This document shows, piece by piece, positions 47,224 through 56,485 of a DNA stretch of 64,000 nt. Location: assembly GCA_002633025.1 (NCBI GenBank), contig NMRB01000004.1:519986-583985 (forward strand). The letters are read 5' to 3'. Numbering within the stretch: position 1 is the first letter of the stretch; every line of letters begins with the position of its first letter. The position numbers were made by a program, and so were the translations under genes. The stretch is from Notospermus geniculatus. Lineage: Eukaryota > Nemertea > Pilidiophora > Heteronemertea > Lineidae. The notes under the pieces are model-generated. The model was not told the DNA's origin and did not search any database. It was given only the letters and a program-made list of their open reading frames with translations.

Positions 47224-47261
47224 GGTGTGAGATCGGCAATTGATGTCGCATCATTTGTACA

Positions 47262-47460
47262 CTCTAAGAAATAAAGGTTTTCGAAAAAACCTTTAAGGGT
47301 TTTTCAGCCCAACACGTATTTGCAACCTTTAAAGGTTTTTCGTAAAACCCCTTCCCAGGGTTTTTGCCAAAAACCCCATGAAGGGTTTTTCAGAAAACCG
47401 TGCAAGGTTTTTCATACAACCCTTCTAAGAGGTTTTCCAGGAAACCATGTTCAAGGGTTG
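47262..47460 (+). repeat. Satellite-like array of short palindromic units
   Basis: Units of about 25-30 bp of the type AAGGGTTTTTC plus GAAAACC recur at least seven times in a row. Each unit is nearly its own reverse complement (AAAGGTTTTTCG/CGAAAAAACCTTT). The array begins just after gene 5. Confidence 0.75.
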
Positions 47461-47548
47461 TCCGGGGGGGCAAATGACCGGGGGGCAGATGTCCTAGGGG
47501 GGCAGAAGTCCGGGGGCAAATGTCCAGGGGGGAAATGTCCTGATACCC
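47455..47548 (+). repeat. G-rich tandem repeat (GGGGGGCAAATGTCC units)
   Basis: About five units of 16-19 bp with runs of four to seven G alternate with CAAATGTCC or CAGATGTCC. The G runs could form quadruplexes. The repeat ends precisely where similarity to the start of block 1 begins, at GACGGGGAAGTCC, so it marks the block junction. Confidence 0.75.
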
Positions 47549-48304
47549 TGTGCCAGACGGGGAAGTCCAGAGATGTGTCCTGATATGTCGCACATTTTTG
47601 ATAGAATCGCAGGCCATAGCAGCAATAACTGAACTTATAGCTTTTGAATACCACTCCCACTCCTTCCCCACTCACTTCTATTCACAGATCAACACTGCAA
47701 TCAAAAGACATGAAAACCACAGCACTGCTTTCAGTCAGTAACACCATTGAAGACTGAGAAAAAATGATATCGATATACAAAGTATCCACACTAGAAGTAG
47801 AAGAGGATTTCCTTGTCAGATGTCTATGTCGTTTAAGCCGCTTTGGGGCTCAAAAAGATTAAGTTAACTCTGAATATCGGCGCTGGCTGCTACGTGATAG
47901 AAATAAGGAGTCACGTGGGATCAGCAATTTTTCATCATGCAACGATTTGGCACACAACTGAAGGTCATCTCCCAATGTTGAGGCCAGTCAGTATGAGCTC
48001 ACAGATCAGCATAGAGACACGAACAGGCATGTATTCGTCGGAAATTGGTGTTTTTCGTCTATTTTTACCCCAAAATGACAACAGAGTCTGACAGAAAAAT
48101 GTTGTATGGACAGTAGAGAATGTGATGAAACTCATCATCAGTATCATCGGATGTGTGCATAGGTTATTTTTGCCAACAAAATCATCCACGCTCATGTTCT
48201 ATGTACCGGTATATTATAGATAGATGTAAGTAATCTTAAAATAAATGAAATTAAAACGGCACATCATCGATGTGTTAAATTTACATCAGTCGGTGCAGAA
48301 TTAT

Positions 48305-48376
48305 CATGAACCAAAAATAGCGTTATTTTGTTAGATGAATGCTTATAAATGATAATAATATTGATCGCTCACAACA
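48305..48376 (+). promoter_or_regulatory. Shared upstream module of GPCR gene 6
   Basis: CATGAACCAAAAATAGCG and GATGAATGCTTATAAATG match the gene 1 module. As there, nested foldback elements separate it from the ATG. Confidence 0.5.
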
Positions 48377-48496
48377 ACATTTTGTGGGATGAATCGTTGA
48401 ACTCGTTCCTCACTTTTCTGGATGGATTTTAAATGGACGAGACCAACCTGTACTAAGTTCAGGCCATAGGAACTTTCGGTCAATCCCTACGACAAT

Positions 48497-48766
48497 AGCG
48501 AGTTTTCGCAACCGCCTGATAAGGACAACGACTACGCTTACAGGTGTCTGTTATTCGGGTATACTCAGACAATAGCGAGTTTTCGCAAAGCCCCCGAAAC
48601 GCCAACGCGAACGTCTATCCTTTTGATCCGTGCTCTCTTCATGGCATCGAACAATGGGATTGGCGTTCGCATGCGTTTCGGGGGCTTTGCGAAAACTCTA
48701 TAGACAGTCGTAACCTAAATGTAGTCGGATATGGAGCTCTATCCGTGCGATTGCGAAAACTCTCTA
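48497..48766. repeat. Nested foldback elements upstream of GPCR gene 6
   Basis: Same arrangement as 38788-39066. The outer arms are GAGTTTTCGCAACCGCC and GCGATTGCGAAAACTCTCT, with an inner element at 48572-48702. The inner element's middle differs between blocks (here it carries GTCTATCCTTTTGATCCGTG, closer to the copy at 37125), so it has diverged or flipped internally since duplication. Confidence 0.65.
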
Positions 48767-48869
48767 AAGTAAATGGAAACAACCCACGTCTGGTTTGCTG
48801 GAAAGACAATGTACTGTATAGCAAGAGTCAGAACCGAAGATTTGACTGCATATACAAGACGATTTTCAA

Positions 48870-49916
48870 ATGGAGCCTGCCGCCACGCAAGAAGAATACC
48901 ATGCCGATGATCTGACGCCCGTTCTACATGTATTAAATGTACTTGCCCGATTTACTAGCAAATATTTCTTAGGCATCGTGATCATCGTTGGTATCATCGG
49001 TAACATTCTCTCAATCGTTGTGTTCCTACGTTGCAAGCGAAAGGATCTCGTAACAGTGACCTATCTTACTCCTCTGGCCGTTGCCGACCTCGTCACTCTT
49101 CTCGACGGGGCCTATACTTGGTGGATAGTGAGTGGCCTACTCGAACGACCGAATGGTTACTTCTTTATGGAAGATTCATTTTCTATTGCTGCAAGGATTT
49201 TGTGTAAGACAATTAATTACATATACCGCACATCTTGTTCTATATCGTCATACATCATTGTGCTCTTTTCCCTAGAGAGGTGCATAGGTGTGTGGCGACC
49301 TTTACAAGTGCATCTCATCTACACTAACCGCCGACGGAAGATACTGTTACAAGCAGTAGCCGGTTCCATGGTTTCAGTAAATAGTCTCGTAATTGTTTAC
49401 TACGATATTTACGAATGGGGCAGTACTTCTGATTTGGCCTGCTTCTATCACGCTCCACATTTACCGAAGTTGGACAGATTTTTATTAGTTGAAATGATGG
49501 AGCATGTTATACCCCATTTTATCCCTATTATATTTATATTCACTCTCAGTTTACTCATTATTATCGGTATCTGGAAGTCCAGACGAATCACATCTAAAAT
49601 CACAAAATCTGTTCGAAACGATAACAGCTTAGTTAGTCTGTTACTTGTATGTCTTCTCTACATCGTCAGCACAGTCCCATTTTCTACAGTTTGGGGATAC
49701 TGCAACTATTTTAATTACATCGTGGAGGGTTGGCCAGGAAGGTCTCAACAGGAAGTAAAGACATTCTTGATGATTGGTTATTTTACGAGTTCTTTCTCAC
49801 TGATGAACTACAGCTTTAACTTCCTTATCTATGCCTGTACCTTGAAGATCTTTAAAGAGGAATTACATGCGATGGTGACGCCATGTTTTCGATCCGGGAC
49901 TCATAATAAGACTTGA
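48870..49916 (+). CDS. Rhodopsin-class GPCR, chemoreceptor-like, gene 6
   Basis: Intact single-exon receptor of 348 residues, identical in protein sequence to gene 1; the only coding difference I saw is a silent change at codon 6. The 650 bp of 3' flank is also nearly identical. All markers are as in gene 1: Asn45, Asp73, Cys112-Cys191, ERC 136-138, Pro270, NFLIY 317-321. It is the only intact gene of block 2. Identity to gene 1 means either a very recent block duplication, gene conversion, or that the assembly contains both haplotypes of one locus. Confidence 0.93.
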   Translation: MEPAATQEEYHADDLTPVLHVLNVLARFTSKYFLGIVIIVGIIGNILSIVVFLRCKRKDLVTVTYLTPLAVADLVTLLDGAYTWWIVSGLLERPNGYFFMEDSFSIAARILCKTINYIYRTSCSISSYIIVLFSLERCIGVWRPLQVHLIYTNRRRKILLQAVAGSMVSVNSLVIVYYDIYEWGSTSDLACFYHAPHLPKLDRFLLVEMMEHVIPHFIPIIFIFTLSLLIIIGIWKSRRITSKITKSVRNDNSLVSLLLVCLLYIVSTVPFSTVWGYCNYFNYIVEGWPGRSQQEVKTFLMIGYFTSSFSLMNYSFNFLIYACTLKIFKEELHAMVTPCFRSGTHNKT

Positions 49917-50144
49917 GGGATAAGGTCAACAATTGATGTCACGTCGTTAGTATATTCATTCATTGGTGTTCACAAGGCCTAGGCGACATCCGCCCCTGAC
50001 AACACCAATAATCAAATTATCCCGTACACATGTACTCCTCGTTTCTAGAAAGACCAATGAAATGTTAGTTTGTCTTCTTTTCCATACCATTACGATTGCT
50101 CCGACTATTAAAACTGGGTATTCTATGCAAATCTATGTAATCAA

Positions 50145-50170
50145 TTAAATAATATATATATATATATATT
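50145..50170. repeat. (TA)n microsatellite
   Basis: Counterpart of 40440-40462, with a slightly longer TA run. Confidence 0.8.
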
Positions 50171-50269
50171 CCTTAGACGAAACTCAACTCAACATCAAAC
50201 GGCGAAGTGGTCATATGGAACTAAAATCAGCATCAAACAGCTTTAAAGTTTAAAATTAGATTACATGAA

Positions 50270-50368
50270 GTACGTGGTACAAATAAGCAAGCCATGAACC
50301 AAAAATTAACAATGGTGTTTGACAAATGGATGCAAACGGTAATGATCAACAACAGTAACAACAAACAG
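50270..50368 (+). promoter_or_regulatory. Shared upstream module of GPCR gene 7
   Basis: Same words and spacing as upstream of gene 2 (TACGTGGTACAAATAAGCAA, CCATGAACCAAAAATTAACA, GATGCAAACGGTAATGATC). Confidence 0.55.
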
Positions 50369-50567
50369 CTTGGGGATAGATTTGATTCAGATCATGAGCG
50401 CCAAAGATGGAACGAGCTCATAGGACAGATTTCGCGATTTTCCTATTGCACTACGTACGAACCAGCCAATGACCACTAATGCAGAGCACAGGGATTCTGG
50501 TCACTTCATCACTACATCTGACACGACGGAACTAGATATGCTCTAGAAAAAAGATAGGTATTTCCCA

Positions 50568-51922
50568 ATGGAGTTTGCCCCCTCACAAGGAGTACATCCC
50601 CTCGATGACCTAACACCTGTTCTCAAAATTTTAAGTGCTCTTGCCCAATTCACCAGCAAGTACTTCCTGGGCATTGTGATCATAACTGGTATCATCGGAA
50701 ACATCCTCTCAATCGTGGTGTTCTTACGTTGCAAGCGGAAGGATCTAGTGACAGTAACGTACCTCACACCATTAGCTGTTGCCGACCTCGGGGCACTTTT
50801 GTTCGGGGCGTATACCTGGGTAGTTAGCGGACTACTCGAACGACCCTCAGGATATTTTTTCATGAAAGACTCATTTTCTCTCCGGCCACGAATTCTGTGC
50901 AAGGCCCTTAATTACATATACCGCACATCTTGTTCTATATCGTCATACATCATTGTGGTCTTTTCTTTGGAGAGGTGTATAGGAGTATGGCGACCTATGC
51001 AAGTCCACCTTGTTTACACAAACCGCCGCCGGAAGGTGCTCTTACAAGCAGTTGCCGGTTCCATGCTTTCAATAAATTGTCTAGTTATTGTTTACTACGA
51101 TATATACGAATGGGGCAGTACTTCCGATTTAAACTGCTTCTATCATGTCCCATATTTACAGAAGTTGGACAAATTTATATTAGTTGAGATGATGGAACAT
51201 GTTATACCCCATTTTATCCCTATTACATATACCGCACATCTTGTTCTATATCGTCATACATCATTGTGGTCTTTTCTTTGGAGAGGTGTATAGGAGTATG
51301 GCGACCTATGCAAGTCCACCTTGTCTACACAAACCGCCGCCGGAAGGTGCTCTTACAAGCAGTTGCCGGTTCCATGCTTTCAATAAATTGTCTAGTTATT
51401 GTTTACTACGATATATACGAATGGGGCAGTACTTCCGATTTAAACTGCTTCTATCATGTCCCATATTTACAGAAGTTGGACAAATTTATATTAGTTGAAA
51501 TGATGGAACATGTTATACCCCATTTTATCCCTATTATATTTATATTCACTCTCAGTTTACTCATTATTATCGGTGTCTGGAAGTCCAGACGAATCACATC
51601 TAAAATCACAAAATCTGTTCGAAACGATAACAGCTTAATTAGTCTGTTACTTGTATGCCTTCTCTACATCGTCAGCACAGTCCCATTTTCTACAGTTTGG
51701 GGATATTGCAACTATTTCAATTACATCGTAGAGGGTTGGCCAGGAAGGTCTGAACAAGAAGTAAAGACATTCTTGATGATTGGTTATTTTACGAGTTCTT
51801 TTTCACTGATGAACTACAGCTTTAACTTCCTTATCTATGCCTGTACCTTGAAGATCTTTAAAGAAGAATTACATGCGATGGTAACGCCATGTTTTCGACA
51901 CGGGACTCGCAATAAGACTTGA
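50568..51922 (+). pseudogene. GPCR gene 7, broken by a 311-bp internal tandem duplication
   Basis: Counterpart of gene 2 in block 2. The reading frame is normal from MEFAPSQG through TM5 (HVIPHFIPI) and then re-enters sequence already read: 50911-51221 is repeated as 51222-51532, joining at ATTACATATA. The repeat unit is not a multiple of three, so the frame is lost and ends at 51293. A second frame (51266-51922) covers TM3 to the C-terminus. Without the duplication the length would be normal, 347 codons. The two units differ at two or more positions (51187 G versus A; GTTTAC versus GTCTAC near 51013/51324), so it is not simply the same bases assembled twice. The tail reads CFRHGTRNKT, unlike gene 2. 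Confidence 0.88.
50911..51532 (+). repeat. Direct tandem duplication, 2 x 311 bp, inside GPCR gene 7
   Basis: Unit 1 is 50911-51221 and unit 2 is 51222-51532. Each runs from the end of TM3 to the start of TM5. The junction shares only ATTA with the sequence it replaced, suggesting microhomology-mediated duplication. Confidence 0.88.
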
Positions 51923-52278
51923 GGGATAAGGTCAACAATTGATGTCACGTCATTAGTACATGTATCTCCATTCATTCGTGTTCACAAGGCCTAGGAGGCA
52001 TCCACCACTGACAACACCAATAACCAAATTATCGCGTATGCAAGTGTACTTCTCGTCTACAAACACCAATGAAATGTTAAAATTTGTCATCTATTTGACA
52101 CCATCACGATTCCTCCGGCTCTCAAATCCTGACTATTCTATGCACACATCTGTAATCAATTATAATAAAAATACGTCTTAAACGGAACTCAACTCAACAT
52201 CAAATACCTGCGAAGTGCTCATATACGGAATTAAAATCAGCATCAAACAGCTTTAAAGTATAAAATTGGATTCACTGA

Positions 52279-52384
52279 AGTACGTGGTACAAACAAGCAA
52301 GCCATGAACGAAAAATTAACAATGGTCTTTGACAAATGAACGCAAACGATGATGATCAACAATACTCACAACAGACGTCTTTGG
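52279..52384 (+). promoter_or_regulatory. Shared upstream module of GPCR fragment 8
   Basis: CCATGAACGAAAAATTAACA, TTTGACAAATGAACGCAAAC and GATGATGATCAACAA match the gene 3 module closely. Confidence 0.5.
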
Positions 52385-52568
52385 GATAGATATCAATCGG
52401 ATCAGAGCAGCCTCCAGATGGATTGACATTCACTGGATACGTTTCGCTAAAGGTTCCTTCCTACAACGTACGTACTGAAACAATTCATGACAGCTTACAT
52501 CTACGAGAAAGACGGCCATGTTGTTTACTGTCCCCACTAGACCAGAGGAAAAAGATACGTTTCTTCCG

Positions 52569-52713
52569 ATGGAGTTTGCTTCCTCACAAAGAGTAAATCC
52601 CATGGATGACCTAACATCCGTCCTCAAAATACTTAATATCGTTGCCCAGTTCACTAACAGGTACTTCGTTGGCATCGTGATCATCGTTGGTATCATCGGT
52701 AACATTCTTTCAA
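52569..52713 (+). pseudogene. GPCR gene 8, 5' fragment left by an internal deletion
   Basis: This is the N-terminus and TM1 of a subfamily-B receptor, reading MEFASSQ to GIIGNILSI (about 48 codons). It is then joined at CTTTCAATT|CCGCGCCACTC to DNA that, at gene 3, lies about 200 bp beyond the stop (around 43784). About 1.1 kb, carrying TM2 to the C-terminus, has been lost. The frame continues by chance to 52826 through former 3' flank. The upstream module is intact, so the fragment could still be transcribed. Confidence 0.88.
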
Positions 52714-53000
52714 TTCCGCGCCACTCTCCAACCCAGAGAATAACTATACGTTGTCGGCGAATTGACCCGATTTACTACGTACATTTTGTAATGCATTTTT
52801 GTAGTTCGTGTTGTGCCGCTAGGTGACTCCCTGTACGTCGGCAGTCAAATTACCCAACAGAGATCGCATACCGTGGTCCTTTAAAAACTGACTGTTCTAT
52901 GAACATCGGAACTCAACTCAACATCAAATATACCTGGGAAGTGTTCATATATGGAACTATCAGCATCAAATACCTTTAAAGTTTAAAATTAGCTTACATG

Positions 53001-53102
53001 TAGTATGTGGTACAAACAAGCAAGCCATGAACCCAAAATTACCAATGGTCTTTGACAAATGAATGCAAACGACGATGATCAACAACACTCATAACAGACG
53101 TC
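53001..53102 (+). promoter_or_regulatory. Shared upstream module of GPCR gene 9
   Basis: GTATGTGGTACAAACAAGCA, CCATGAACCCAAAATTACCA and TTTGACAAATGAATGCAAAC match the gene 5 module. Confidence 0.5.
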
Positions 53103-53284
53103 TTGGGATAGATGTCAATCAGACCAGAACAGCCTCAGATGGATTGATATCACTGGATACGTTTCGCTTAAGGTTCCTACAACGTACGTACTGAAACAAT
53201 TCATGACAGCTTACATCTACGAGAAAGACGGCCATGTTGTTTACTGTCCCCACTAGACCAGAGGAAAAAGATACGTTTCTTCCG

Positions 53285-54332
53285 ATGGAGTTTGCTCCCT
53301 CACAAAGAGTAAATCCCATCGATGACCTAACACCCGTTCTCAAAATACTTAATATCGTTGCCCAGTTCACTAACAGGTACTTCGTTGGCATCGTGATCAT
53401 CGTTGGTATCATCGGTAACATTCTTTCAATCGTGGTGTTCTTACGTTGCCAGCGAAAGGATCTAGTGACAGTAACGTACCTCACTCCCCTGGCTGTTGCC
53501 GACCTCGGGACTCTTCTGCTCGGGGCCTTTGCCTGGGTAGTTAACGGGATACTCGAACGACCCTCTGGCTATTTTTTCATGGAAAACGCATTCTCTCTCG
53601 GGGCACGAATTTTATGCAAGACTATTAATTACATATACCGCACATTTCGTTCTATATCGTCATACATCATTGTGGTGTTTTCCTTAGAGAGGTGTATAGG
53701 AGTGTGGGCGACCTTTACAAGTACACCTCATCTACACTAACCGCCGACGGAAGATACTGTTACACGCATTGGCCGGTTCCATGTTTTCAGTAAATAGTCT
53801 AGTTATTGTTTACTATGATATATTCTCATGGGGCAGTACTTCTGGTGTAGCCTGTTTTTTTCATGTTCCACATTTACCAAAGTTGAATAAACTTTTATTA
53901 GTAGAAGTGATGGAACGCGTCATACCCCATAATATCCCTATTGTACTTATATTTACTCTGAGCTTACTCATTATTACAGGGGTCTGGAAGTCCAGACGGG
54001 TAACATCCACAATCACAAAGTCTGTTCGAAATGATAAGAATCTAGTTAGCCTTTTACTTGTATGCCTTCTCTACATAGTCAGCACAGTTCCATTTTCAAC
54101 AGTTTGGGGCTATTGCGACTATATGAATTACATTGAAGAGGATTGGAACTCGCCAGGATGGTCAGAACAAGAAGTGAAGACATTGCTGGTCATTGGTCAC
54201 CTCGCCATTTCTTTTTCACTGATCAACTACAGCTTCAACTTCCTCATCTACGCCTGTACGTTGAAGATCTTTAAAAAGGAGTTACATGCGATAGTGATGG
54301 TTTGTTTTCGATCTGGGCGTCATAAGACTTGA
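53285..54332 (+). pseudogene. GPCR gene 9, one-base frameshift after TM3
   Basis: Counterpart of gene 5, and full length apart from one extra G: GTGTGGGCGACC at 53702-53713 where all other copies read GTGTGGCGACC. The frame therefore changes just after ERCIGVW and stops at 53740. The remainder (53769-54332) is open in the other frame and covers TM4 to the C-terminus with all markers, ending RSGRHKT. The total length is gene 5 plus exactly one base. It may be a very young pseudogene or a base-call error in a G run. ECL2 differs from gene 5 (FSWGSTSGVACFFHVP), and the last helix-8 residues read FKKELHAIV. Confidence 0.88.
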
Positions 54333-54360
54333 GGTGTAAGATCAGCAATTGATGTCGGAT

Positions 54361-54613
54361 TATTTGTATCTTCATTCATTTTGGTACTGCAGAGGCATCA
54401 AAGAAACGTTGTTTTTACAAAATGGAAATGCTTATATTAACCATGTTGTTCCCATTTCCATGCTGAAAAGCAAGGTTTGATGTGTCGTATAGCCGTAGGA
54501 CTTGATAACGAAAATCTAGATATATTTTGCACACGTGACGCCTTCTAAAAATCCAATTTAGATACATCCTATATGTACATGTATGTGCAGTCAAAAATAG
54601 GTCGTATCCACAT
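54361..54613. other. Intergenic stretch between blocks and genes 10/11
   Basis: AT-rich spacer beyond the end of block 2. It resembles none of the other spacers and contains no feature I recognise. Confidence 0.5.
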
Positions 54614-55135
54614 CACACACCTTCAAAGTGTTAAAAATAAAATTAGATGATTACGTGGCACAACAAAACAGGAAACCGTGAACCGAAGAAACAACGGTCT
54701 CTCAAACCAATGAATGCTGACGATGATGAAGAACACGAACAACAGGTGGCTTGAGGACAGATTTCAATCGGATCAGACGGGCCTCAGATGGATCGACCGT
54801 TTCGCTGAAGGTCCCCACAACGTTCTGAAATAACCAATGACCATTTAAGCTTATGTGAAACACAGTCATGTTGTCTACTGTCGCCACTAGACTCGAGAAA
54901 AAATATAGGCCTACGTTTCTTCCGATGGAGCTTGTTCCCTCACAAAGAGTAAATCCCGTGGATGACCTAACACCCGTTCTCAAAATACTTAATATCCTTG
55001 CCCAGTTCACTAACAGGTACTTCCTTGGCATCGTCATCATCGTTGGTATCATTGGTAACATTCTCTCAATCGTGGTGTTCTTACGTTGCAAGCGGAAGGA
55101 TCTAGTGACAGTAACGTACCTCACTCCCCTGGTAT
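54614..55135 (+). repeat. Tandem duplication of about 522 bp, unit 1 (upstream region plus GPCR N-terminus)
   Basis: Unit 1 (54614-55135) and unit 2 (about 55137-55654) both run from CACAC-TTCAAAGTG through the upstream module and ATG to CTCACTCCCCTGG in TM2. Unit 2 continues into the complete gene 11. They differ by small indels, including a few bases in the 5' leader. Confidence 0.85.
54651..54750 (+). promoter_or_regulatory. Shared upstream module of GPCR fragment 10
   Basis: A diverged form of the module: GTGAACCGAAGAAACAACGG, TCTCTCAAACCAATGAATGC and TGACGATGATGAAGAACACG. Alignment with genes 2-5 is clear in the surrounding TTTCAATCGGATCAGA. Confidence 0.45.
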
Positions 55136-55137
55136 AA
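54925..55137 (+). pseudogene. GPCR gene 10, N-terminal fragment
   Basis: Starts MELVPSQRVNPVDD as gene 11 and reads through TM1 (GIIGNILSIVVFLRCKRKDL) to TYLTPL at the start of TM2. It stops where the tandem copy restarts (CTGGTATAAC). It is a by-product of the roughly 522-bp duplication that duplicated the promoter and first 70 codons of gene 11. It would encode a single-helix peptide if expressed. Confidence 0.88.
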
Positions 55138-55168
55138 CACACATTCAAAGTGTTAAAATTAGATGATT

Positions 55169-55266
55169 ACGCAGTACAACAAAACAGGAAACCATGAACC
55201 GAAGGTAACAACGGTCTCTCAAATCAATGAATGCTGACGATGATGAAGAACACGAACAACAGGTGG
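55169..55266 (+). promoter_or_regulatory. Shared upstream module of GPCR gene 11
   Basis: Copy of the module at 54651-54750 (CCATGAACCGAAGGTAACAA, TCTCTCAAATCAATGAATGC), 180-275 bp before the ATG. Confidence 0.45.
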
Positions 55267-55444
55267 CTTGAGGACAGATTTCAATCGGATCAGACGGGCC
55301 TCAGATGGATCGACCGTTTCGCTGAAGGTCCCCACAACGTTCTGAAATAACCAATGGCCATTTATGTGAAACACAGTCATGTTGTTTTATAGGCCTACTG
55401 TCGCCACCAGACTCGAGAAAAAATATAGGCCTACGTTTCTTCCG

Positions 55445-56485
55445 ATGGAGCTTGTTCCCTCACAAAGAGTAAATCCCGTGGATGACCTAACACCCGTTCT
55501 CAAAATACTTAATATTCTTGCCCAGTTCACTAACAGGTACTTCCTTGGCATCGTGATCATCGTTGGTATCATCGGTAACATTCTCTCAATCGTGGTGTTC
55601 TTACGTTGCAAGCGGAAGGATCTAGTGACAGTAACGTACCTCACTCCCCTGGCTGTTGCCGACCTCGGGACTCTACTTGTCGGGGCCTATTTCTGGGTAG
55701 TCAGCGGGCTACTTGAGCGACCTACCGGTTATTTTTTCATGGAAGATTCTTTTTCTCTCGGGCCACGAATTTTGTGTAAGACAATAAATTACATATACCG
55801 CACATCTTGTTCTATATCGTCTTATATCATTGTGCTCTTTTCCCTAGAGAGGTGTATAGGTGTGTGGCGACCTGTGCAAGTCCACCTCATCTACTCAAAC
55901 CGCCGACGGAAGGCAGTGTTACAAGCAGTAGCCGGTTCCATGTCGTTAGTAAATAGTCTAGTAATTGTTTACTATGATATATACGAATGGGGCAGTATTT
56001 CTGATTTAGCCTGCTTCTACCATGTTCCGCATTTGCCGAAGTTGGACAGATTTTTATTAGTAGAGATGATGGAACATGTTATACCCCATTTTATCCCTAT
56101 TATACTCATACTCTCTTTTAGTTTACTCATTATTATTGGCATCTGGAAGTCCAGACGAATTACATCTAAAATCACAAAATCTGTTCGAAACGATAACACC
56201 TTAGTTAGTCTGTTGCTTGTATGTCTTCTCTACATCGTCAGCACAGTTCCATTTTCTACAGTTTGGGGATATTGCAACTATTTCAATTACATCGTAGAAG
56301 GTTGGCCAGGAAGGTCTCAACAGGAAGTAAAAACATTTTTGGTGATCGGATATTTCGCGAGTTCTTTCTCACTGATGAACTACAGCTTTAACTTTCTTAT
56401 CTATGCCTGTACCTTGAAGATCTTTAAAGAGGAATTACATGCGATCTTAATGCTTTGTGTTCGATCTTGGACTCATAAGGCTTGA
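55445..56485 (+). CDS. Rhodopsin-class GPCR, chemoreceptor-like, gene 11
   Basis: Intact single-exon receptor of 346 residues from MELVPSQ; an in-frame ATG at 55379 would add 22 residues but lies in leader sequence that differs in the duplicate at 54868. Subfamily A by its ECL3 (VEGWPGRSQQEV) and TM7 (ASSFSLMNY). Markers are LAVAD in TM2, ERC after TM3, TVPF in TM6, NFLIY in TM7 and cysteines at the start of TM3 and in ECL2 (DLACFYHVP). Individual changes are YSNRRRKAV in ICL2, where most copies have YTNRRRK, LILSFSLLI in TM5, and a tail ending LCVRSWTHKA with an extra cysteine. Confidence 0.93.
   Translation: MELVPSQRVNPVDDLTPVLKILNILAQFTNRYFLGIVIIVGIIGNILSIVVFLRCKRKDLVTVTYLTPLAVADLGTLLVGAYFWVVSGLLERPTGYFFMEDSFSLGPRILCKTINYIYRTSCSISSYIIVLFSLERCIGVWRPVQVHLIYSNRRRKAVLQAVAGSMSLVNSLVIVYYDIYEWGSISDLACFYHVPHLPKLDRFLLVEMMEHVIPHFIPIILILSFSLLIIIGIWKSRRITSKITKSVRNDNTLVSLLLVCLLYIVSTVPFSTVWGYCNYFNYIVEGWPGRSQQEVKTFLVIGYFASSFSLMNYSFNFLIYACTLKIFKEELHAILMLCVRSWTHKA

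Larger units (their letters stand above)
37430..47260 (+). repeat. Duplicated multigene block, copy 1 (GPCR genes 1-5)
   Basis: Similarity to the second block (47551-54360) starts at GACGGGGAAGTCCAGAGATG and runs through gene 1/6, gene 2/7, the 5' part of gene 3/8 and gene 5/9. Gene 4 has no counterpart in block 2. Block 1 carries about 480 bp near 37893-38375, including a poly-T tract, that block 2 lacks. Genes 1 and 6 encode identical proteins, so the duplication is recent, recently homogenised, or an assembled second haplotype. Confidence 0.8.
47551..54360 (+). repeat. Duplicated multigene block, copy 2 (GPCR genes 6-9)
   Basis: Colinear with 37430-47260: gene 6 = gene 1, gene 7 = gene 2, gene 8 = gene 3 (5' part) and gene 9 = gene 5. 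The copy is shorter because gene 8 lost most of its coding region and no gene 4 equivalent exists. In contrast with block 1, three of its four genes are broken. Confidence 0.8.
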
